Source of the DNA: Beroe forskalii
Taxonomy: Eukaryota > Ctenophora > Nuda > Beroida > Beroidae
Direction: 5' to 3'
Assembly: GCA_011033025.1 (NCBI GenBank)
Contig: WFMF01000106.1
Span: 410,421-474,420, forward strand
Length of the DNA: 64,000 nt
Numbering within the stretch: position 1 is the first letter of the stretch; every line of letters begins with the position of its first letter. Position numbers and translations under genes: made by a program. Below the pieces are notes generated by a model, which worked only from the letters and a program-made list of their open reading frames with translations, made no database searches and was not told the origin of the DNA. Shown here in pieces: positions 35,801-44,800 of the stretch.

Positions 35801-38800
35801 GTAGTGTATAGTGTGCACTGTGTACTTTACTGTGTATTATCAAACCGCTTCCCGCCAAGGAAGTTTGTTTACACTGTATACTAAACCGTCCTCTCCCTTC
35901 CCCAGGAAGTCACGGGATCCAGCTTTGGCAGTTCATCCTAGAGCTACTCGGAGACAAGCTCCAGCGCCCGGTTATCTCCTGGACTGGAAACGGCCTCGAG
36001 TTCCGGATCATGAACTCAGTGGAGCTAGCCAGACTGTGGGGCATCAGGAAACGGAACCCCATCATGAACTTCGACAAGCTATCCCGGGCACTGCGTTACT
36101 ACTACGAGAAGAACATTATAAAACACAACCCCATGCATAGACTGGTGTACAGTTTCTGTAATAACCCGGATGATATGGTGTATAACGCTCCCTCCTCACC
36201 AAGGCTCTGGAAACGTGTCCTACGGACGCGGAACTGGCTAAAAAACAGGTGGGCAAACAACCGTACAGCTGGCATGAGAGCCCCAACACTATACCCAAAG
36301 CTATTAAAGTTACCTTACAGTCCATTAGAAATAAGATGGATATAGGAAACGAAGAGGCGTGTAATTCCCTTATTTTGTAGGAAATTATGCTATTTTCAAA
36401 GCACAGTGGGTAATATCCGTCGGTAGTTAAATTATAAATCCTTTTGAAGTAATTATAAGTCCTTTTGAATCAGAGTTTTTGAAATTTTATTGCAGTCAGC
36501 TCTGGAAATTGAACTGAATATGAACAGAGCCAGTTTTGTCTGCACCATCTTTTGAACCACGGTTCAAGCAGGTTGTGTGCAAGTTTATAACCCAGTTTAT
36601 AACCAGGAAGTAGTCTTTACAAACCAGTTTAAAACAGGTTGTAAACTTCCTTCAGTTGACGGGCACCTGTGAACCAGTGAAATACCCCAGGTATAATAAT
36701 TGAAAGGTACAAGTACACTAATTATATGGAAGGTACAATAACTAACGGGATCAGAACTTTTTAACCTCAGACATCTTGGAAAATATATATTTCTCTCGAG
36801 TTCGAGTAGTAGTTGAATGTAAATATTATATAGTTACAGTTGTGTTAGAGAATTTATTGATTGGTATGTTTATCTAATTATATCACAATATTTGATGCAT
36901 GTTGAATAACTTAATAATTAATTTGTTGAAGGAAGAATAAATCTCGTTTCATTATTGTCTGTAGGTTGTAATTTAAACCGATGGGGCTGGCAATATGGGA
37001 GCCCCGAAGATAACGAAAATTTGAGACCTCTTATACCCAGTATCCTTCAGATATTGGGTAATCCCAAGATGTGGGCTTCATCATTCTGCGCTACTGCTTT
37101 CATTGGAGGGAAAAACCATGTCTTGGACTTTGGAGGCCAAGGCTCTGGCTATTGATTTTTAGCCCGTGTATACAAAACGGATACAGGGGCTCCCATAGCT
37201 TGCAAACCCCATTCAAGACTGTTTAAAGTAGCCACATGGTCATCTTGAAGTGATGATGTCTTCAAGGGAGGGGAAGGAGCGATTTCAGATTCTAATACTC
37301 TAATATAATAATTTTGGAAACAAGTCACATAACCCATTTCGAATAGACGAATTTTTCTCCTCTGAAATTGTAGTATTGTTTAAACCAGCTTAGTACCGAG
37401 TACACAATTTTCATGATGTGTCAAACGGGAGATTTCTGGCAGTCTTGGCAGCCAACCGGCTAGCCGACCGGCTAACTGGCAAGCCAGTCGGCTAGCCGAC
37501 CGGCTGACTGGCTAGCCAGCCGGCTCACCAGCTAGCCGGCCGGCCAGCCGGTGGTGTCGGAGTAATGCAAGACTGCCAGATTTCTATCACTATTCAGTCA
37601 GTAATTTCAGCAATTCGTTCCCGTCAGTGTGAAACTGCTAACGCGGCTTCATCCCATTCGCCGGGACTTGAAAAAGGAGTCTAAACATGTAATTCTAGGA
37701 GTGATCGTGGAATAAATGCATGTATGCTGTATAACATGTATTGCATACCTGAAGTCTAAACCTTTTATCAGTTGAAACATGAACTCGCCTACACTAAACA
37801 TGTGGGATGTAAAATGAAAAGTTGCGTCCTTGATTTCTACAGTTCCAACAATTAGAACACGCGTGCATACATGAAATATCACTATCATGACATCGCGCCG
37901 TACGCTAAGTCTTAAATTAGGACTTTCTTCCAGTAGGACATAAATCGAAAGTGTACCAAGAATACTGCCGAAAGTAAGGTGTTTTGGTACAACAATTTTG
38001 CGAAAACTACTAGTCAGATTTTAAAGAAACTTTTCAGTTAAGTCAAGCTTGACCCAAAGAATATAGAAACGTCAAACAAGAATTGCGCCTGCCGGCACAT
38101 TTCTTGTGCCCATTGTTCCCGTATGCAGGCGCTTAATTTCCTGTTCCCCGGGGCTGGTATAAAAATCACGCCGTCATTTGATCGTCGACCATTGTCCGTC
38201 TCATTTACTGAGAAGATGAGTTGACGATAAAACACTACTATCAAGTGTCAAATCGCAATACCAAAGGGCAAAGTACCAATTCATCATTGAATTAATTTTA
38301 TAAATATTTCATTCATATTTCAGGCCTTAAATTATTATTAAAAATCATATAATCCTTTTAAGCATGATTTCTTGGAATGATATTACATAAATACATATGA
38401 AATGACCTTGCATAGTTACGTTATATATGAATGCACATACAATGGTTCATAATATGTTGCCTTTCTAACCCTGAGATATGCACGGTCCAAACTACAGCAA
38501 TTCTGTACTGTAGTTTGTAGATTATAATAGACTGAAACAATTAAGTTCGTACCTGATCACAACTCGCACGTGCATTTTATTGCGCGCGCAACACCTGCCA
38601 TCTTCTGTGTGTTTGTTTGCGCGCGTACAAATTCATTCTTGGTTGTTTCCTTTTGAGTTTTGTGCGACATCTGATCGTGCTCGCATCAAGCGTTGTACAT
38701 TATCAACCGTTTCCATTGATGACAATAATTATATCATACGAAATCGCATTATTTTCTGTCCTTGCAAGTTTCTGCAGTTTGAGTTTGTGTTGCTCAGCTA

Positions 38801-41800
38801 TCACAGTCAGAGAGTCAGAGCTCACTTCAAAATAAAAACTTGATCGAGGATTTCTCATGGTGACTATTGATATTCAACCAAATGCAATGTAATTTCTGGG
38901 CGTCGAAATTTGTGATGTTATTGAGATCAACTGTGCCAACTTGCAGATAAAGAGAAGGATTACTAACCAAGATTGAACATTCAGATATCGTCAATTCATC
39001 AAGTATCGGGACAAAATTTCATCTACTTTCCTCAGCACAATTGCTAAAGTGCTAAGGTCAATCATCATTGATTGAACTCAAATTGCTCATTGCCAATTGT
39101 CAACTGCTTAAAGAAAAATGTTAATTTGATTGAAACCCAATCAAAATTTGATGGAGATTCCCAAGAAAATCGATAAACATTCATGCACCTCTTGTCATTG
39201 ACTTAGGTGTGATGAAATTAAAGAATGATGAACTTTTTGAAAAATAATCAATTTCCAAGTTTCAACATTAGGATGGACAGAGCATTGAACCGGAATTCCT
39301 GTAAGCTAGCGGCTGCAGTGCACACTGAACAGTATGCCACTACACCAAGCTATATTGGCGCGAGTGATATTATAAAGGAGCAGTTGATCGAAAAAGTGAC
39401 ATACGACCAACGACCAAATTCGGTCGCGCGCAGCACACCACCTATTTCAGATTTAACAGTACGCATAAAGGTAGTATACACACAACCCCCACAAAACACG
39501 ATCTCTGCTAACCTTTTCTCAATGCCTTTTTGTAAAACAAAAACGCGATTGGGAACAGGAAAAAATTGGTAGGTCTATGTGCTAACTTTCGAGATATATT
39601 CCAACACATGGAAATGTTATTTTAGCGATTTTTACGGTATTTTGGTACATCGATTACTCGAAAACTGGTCGTCACATTTTTATGAGAAATTCCAATTAGG
39701 TCGACTATGGCCCAACTAACATAAAAACGTCAAAAAATTGGGTGGTTTATGAGCTAACTTCCGAGCTATAACAAAACAAAAGAAAAATGGTATTTCCTTG
39801 TGTTCGGGGATATCTCGAAATTTAGCATATAGACCCCTCTACTTTTTGACAGTTTTATGTTCTTCTAGTCATGCTCGACCTAACTGGAAAGTTTTATTAA
39901 AATGTGACGACCAGTTTTCAAGCAATCGTTGTACCAAAAATACTGAGAAAAATCGCTAAAATTATATTTTCTTGTGTTTGAATATAGCTCGTAAGTTAAT
40001 ATAGACCCCCTAATTTTTTGACGGTTTTATGTTCTTTGGGTCATGCTTGAGCTAACTGGAAAGTTTCATCAAAATGTGACGACTAATTTTCGGGTTACAT
40101 ACACTTGTACCAAATCCCATAATTTGGTACACTTGGTACACTTAGGTCCCTCTCCTTTCTTCAAATTTGTACCACTTTTTCTGGCTAGAATCGCGTGTTA
40201 CCGGCAAAGACTTAGAATTTATAGAGTCAAGTAAATCAAAAATTGCGCCTTGGAATTTCTTGAAACTTGGTTCATATGTTCATTGTATGTCCCTCAACAC
40301 AACTGTAAAGTATGAAACGAATCGTATGTGTAGTTTCCATTTTAGAACACAACGAAATCTCTCATACCAAGAAAAGTGGTACAAAATCGGCTTTAAAGTC
40401 GATTTAATCAAAAACTAAACCTTGGAAATTGTTGAAACTTGGTTTATATGTTCATTGTATGTCCCTGAACACAACTGTAAAGTATGATACGAATCGTATG
40501 TGTAGTTTCCATTTTAAAACACAAGGAAATCTCTCATACCAAGAAAAGTGGTACAAAATCGGCTTTTAAGTCGATTTAATCAGAAACTACACCTTGGAAT
40601 TTGTTGAAACTTGGTTTATATGTTCAATGTATGTCGCTGAACACAACTGTAAAGTATGAAACGAATCGTATGTGTAGTTTCCATTTTAGAACACAAGGAA
40701 ATCTCTCATATCAAGAAAAGTGGTACAAAATCGGCTTCAAAGTCGGTTTAATCAAAAACTACACCTTGGAATTTGTTGAAACTTGGTTCATATGTTCAAT
40801 GTATGTCCCTCAACACAACTGTAAAGTATGAAACGAATCGTATGTGTAGTTTCCATTTTAGAACACAAGGAAATCTCATACCAAGAAAAGTGGTACAAAA
40901 TCGAAGCTTTAAAGTCGATTTAATCAAAAACCACCTTGGAAATTGTTGAAACTTGGTTTATATGTTCATTGTATGTCCCTGAACACAACTGTAAAGTATG
41001 ATACGAATCGTATGTGTAGTTTCCATTTTAAAACACAAGGAAATCTCTCATACCAAGAAAAGTGGTACAAAATCGGCTTTTAAGTCGATTTAATCAGAAA
41101 CTACACCTTGGAATTTGTTGAAACTTGGTTTATATGTTCAATGTATGTCGCTGAACACAACTGTAAAGTATGAAACGAATCGTATGTGTCCAGTTTCATT
41201 TTATTTTAAAGAAATCTCTCATATCAAAGTATCAAGAAAAGTGGTACAAAATCGGCTTCAAAGTCGGTTTAATCAAAAACTACACCTTGGAATTTGTTGA
41301 AACTTGGTTTATATGTTTATTGTATGTCCCTCAACACAACCGTAAAGTACGAAACGAATCGTATGTCTTGTTTCCATTTTAGAAAACAAGGAAATCTCTC
41401 ATTTTAAAAAATGGTAAAAAATCGGCTTTAAACCAAGTTTCATATAAACCAAGTTTCAACAAATTCCAAGGTGTAATTTCTGATTAAATCGACTTTAAAA
41501 CTTTAAAGCCGATTTTAGACCATTTTTTCAATTGAGAGATTTCCTTGTGTTCTAAAATGGAAACTACACATACGAATCGTTTCATACTTAACAGATGTGT
41601 TTAGGTACATACAATGAACATATCAACCAAGTTTCAACAAATTCCAATGTGTGGTTTCTGATGAAATCGACTTTAAAGCCGATTTTGTACCATTTTCGTG
41701 AAATGAGAGATTTCCTTGTGTTCTAAAATGAAAACTACACATACGATTCGTTTCATACTTTACAGTTGTGTTCAGGGACATACATTGAACATATAAACCA

Positions 41801-44800
41801 AGTTTCAACAAATTCCAAGGGGTAGTTTTTGATTGAACCGACTTTGAAGCCGATTTTGTACCACTTTTCTTGAATAACTTGATATGAGAGATTTCCTTGT
41901 GTTCTAAATTTGAAACTTCTCATACGATTTGTTTCATACTTAACAGTTGTGTCCAGGTACATACAATGAACATATAAACCAAGTTTCAACAATTTCCAAG
42001 GTGTAGTTTCTGAATAAATTGACTTTAAAGCCGATTTTGTATTATTTTCTTGAATTGAGAGATTTCCTTGTGTTATAAAATAGAAACTACACATACGATT
42101 CGTTTCATACTTTTTAGTTATGTTGAGGGACATACAATGAACATATAAACCAAGTTTCAACAAATTCCAAGGATTAGTTTCTGAATAAATCGACTTTAAA
42201 GCCGTTTTTGTACCATTTTCTTGAATTGAGAGATTTCCTTGTGTTCTAAAATAGAAACTACACATACAGTTCGTTTCATACTTTACAGTTATGTTGAGGG
42301 ACATGCAATTAACATATAAACCATGTTTCAACAAATTCCAAGGTGTAGTTTTTGATTAAACCGACTTTGAAGCCGATTTTGTACCACTTTTCTTGATATG
42401 AGAGATTTCCTTGCGTTTTAAAATGGAAACTACACATACGATTTGTTTCATACTTTACAGTTGTGTTGAGAGACATACAATGAAGATATAAACCAAGTTT
42501 CAACAAATTCCAAGGTGTAGTTTTTGATTAAACCGACTTTGAAGCCAATTTTGTACCATTTTCTTGAATTGAGAGATTTTCTTGTGTTCTAAAATGGAAA
42601 CTACACATACAATTCGTATCATACTTTACAGTTATGTTCAGGGAAATACAATGAACATATAAACCAAGTTTCAACAAATTCCAAGGTGTAGTTTCTGAAT
42701 AAATCGACTTTAAAGCCGATTTTGTACCATTTTCTTGAATTGAGAGATTTCCTTGTGTTCTAAAATGAATACTACACATACGATTCGTTTCATACTTAAC
42801 AGTTCTGTTGAGGGACATACAATGAACATATAAACCAAGTTTCAACAAATATCAAGGTGTAGTTTCTGAATAAATCGACTTTAAAGCTGATTTTGTACCA
42901 TTTTCTTGAATTGAGAGATTTCCTTGTGTTCTAAAATAGAAACTAAACATACAATTCGTTTCATACTTTACAGTTATGTTGAGGGACATACAATGAACAT
43001 ATAAACCAAGTTTCAACAATTTCCAAGGTTTAGTTTTTGATTAAATCGACTTTAAAGCCGATTTTGTACCACTTTTCTTGGTATGAGAGATTTCCTTGTG
43101 TTCTAAAATGGAAACTACACATACGATTCGTTTCATACTTTACAGTTCTGTTGAGGGACATACAATGAACATATAAACCAAGTTTCAACAAATATCAAGG
43201 TGTAGTTTCTGAATAAATCGACTTTAAAGCCGATTTTTGTACCATTTTCTTGAATTGAGAGATTTCCTTGTGTTCTAAAATGGAAACTACACATACGATT
43301 CGTTTCATACTTTACAGTTCTGTTGAGGGACATACAATGAACATATAAACCAAGTTTCAACAAATTCCAAGGTGTAGTTTCTGATTTAAACGGCTTTGTA
43401 CCACTTTTGTACCATATTGTACCACTTTTTGCAAAATGGTACAAGTGGGACATGGAAGTCAGACTCGCCAAAACATGCGCCGCGCAATTGGCAGCAACAA
43501 ATTTCTTGGAATTGATGTCAAGGATACCATGGCACGGATTCTACAAATGAGGTTGTTTGGCGAAATCAATTGCCTGCCTTGCTTTTTGATGATTACGTCC
43601 TCATTAAAAGAATATTGAATTTGATATCAGATGAGCTCTTCATCGTTATAGCATGATCATTGATACTTTCATCCACGGATTACCGAGAAATTCGTTTTTA
43701 TAATGTTGGCCTATCAAGAACATTCTTGCTGAATCTATTGTTTGTACCATGACTTCACTTGAAGACCAGCCCCTCCTACTACACCCCCCTTGACGAGTGA
43801 TGAACAGCTCCCCCCTACTCCTACCACATCCTCCTTCACAAGTGTTGACCATCTCCTACTCTTACCACGCCTTCCTTGACAAGTAATGACTATAAACCAG
43901 CCCCTCCAATTCCTACCACGCCTTCCTTGAAAAGTTTACTAGCTCTCCTACTCTCATCGCACATTTCTTGATGAAGAAAGAGTGATGATCAGCCTCTCAT
44001 CCTGACCACTGACTAGACAGGGAAAGTGACGAAAAGGAGAATGGCCCCATCCCTAAACCTAAGAACTAGAACTTAAGAAGTAAGAATTAATTACTCAATA
44101 ACTCAATACTTACGTCATCAGTCACCTACCCAGCTAAGCAACTGCTTCCCCACTACCTCCGTTTCACAATTAACCAGGAAGTAGCTCCGTTTGAGGCGGT
44201 AGCCGATGTTTCTAAGAGGTTCTATCAGTTTCCAGTGGGGCTCGGTTCGCAACAACATGCTCGTTTGGCGTAACGCTTCCTCTGAAGAATTAGCCATTAA
44301 AGATAGGTTGTTGGATAAGAGTTGCAAAGTTTGAATGTTTTTAATTTGCTCTCCTTTGATTTAGTCGTATTGGTACAAGGTTACAAATGGTGTTCTTTTT
44401 ACTACCATAAACGGATGACGTTGAATAAAGACGCAAAAATTGATGAGAAACTTGTTAATTCTCTTTTTGGCCATTCAGTAGCATTGCAAAGAGTCAAATA
44501 CAAATAAAACAAAAAATATCCAAGTTTGCACAGATTTTCCCAAGTGAAGTAAGTCGAAGAATTATCGAGTCTCAAATGTGAGAGCTGGTTTGGTGCATAA
44601 GAAGCTGCATTATAAATTTTGAATCATCAAAGTCAGAATATTGGTAGAAATGAACATTATTTGTAAAAAGTATAATCAGTCAATGGATAATTTCAGAATG
44701 AATTCATCGCACATTCAGGGCCCACTTCAGATAAACGTCACAAATTTCCATACCATCAAAACCATCGTTGTAGTGGGAAGGGTCGAGGAACTTCTTTACC

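Noticed and set aside
36955-37155. 66-residue plus-strand frame (LNRWGWQYGSPEDNENL)
   Set aside because: It follows the ETS polyadenylation signal, has no splice support and contains a local inverted repeat. Composition alone is not enough to call a gene.
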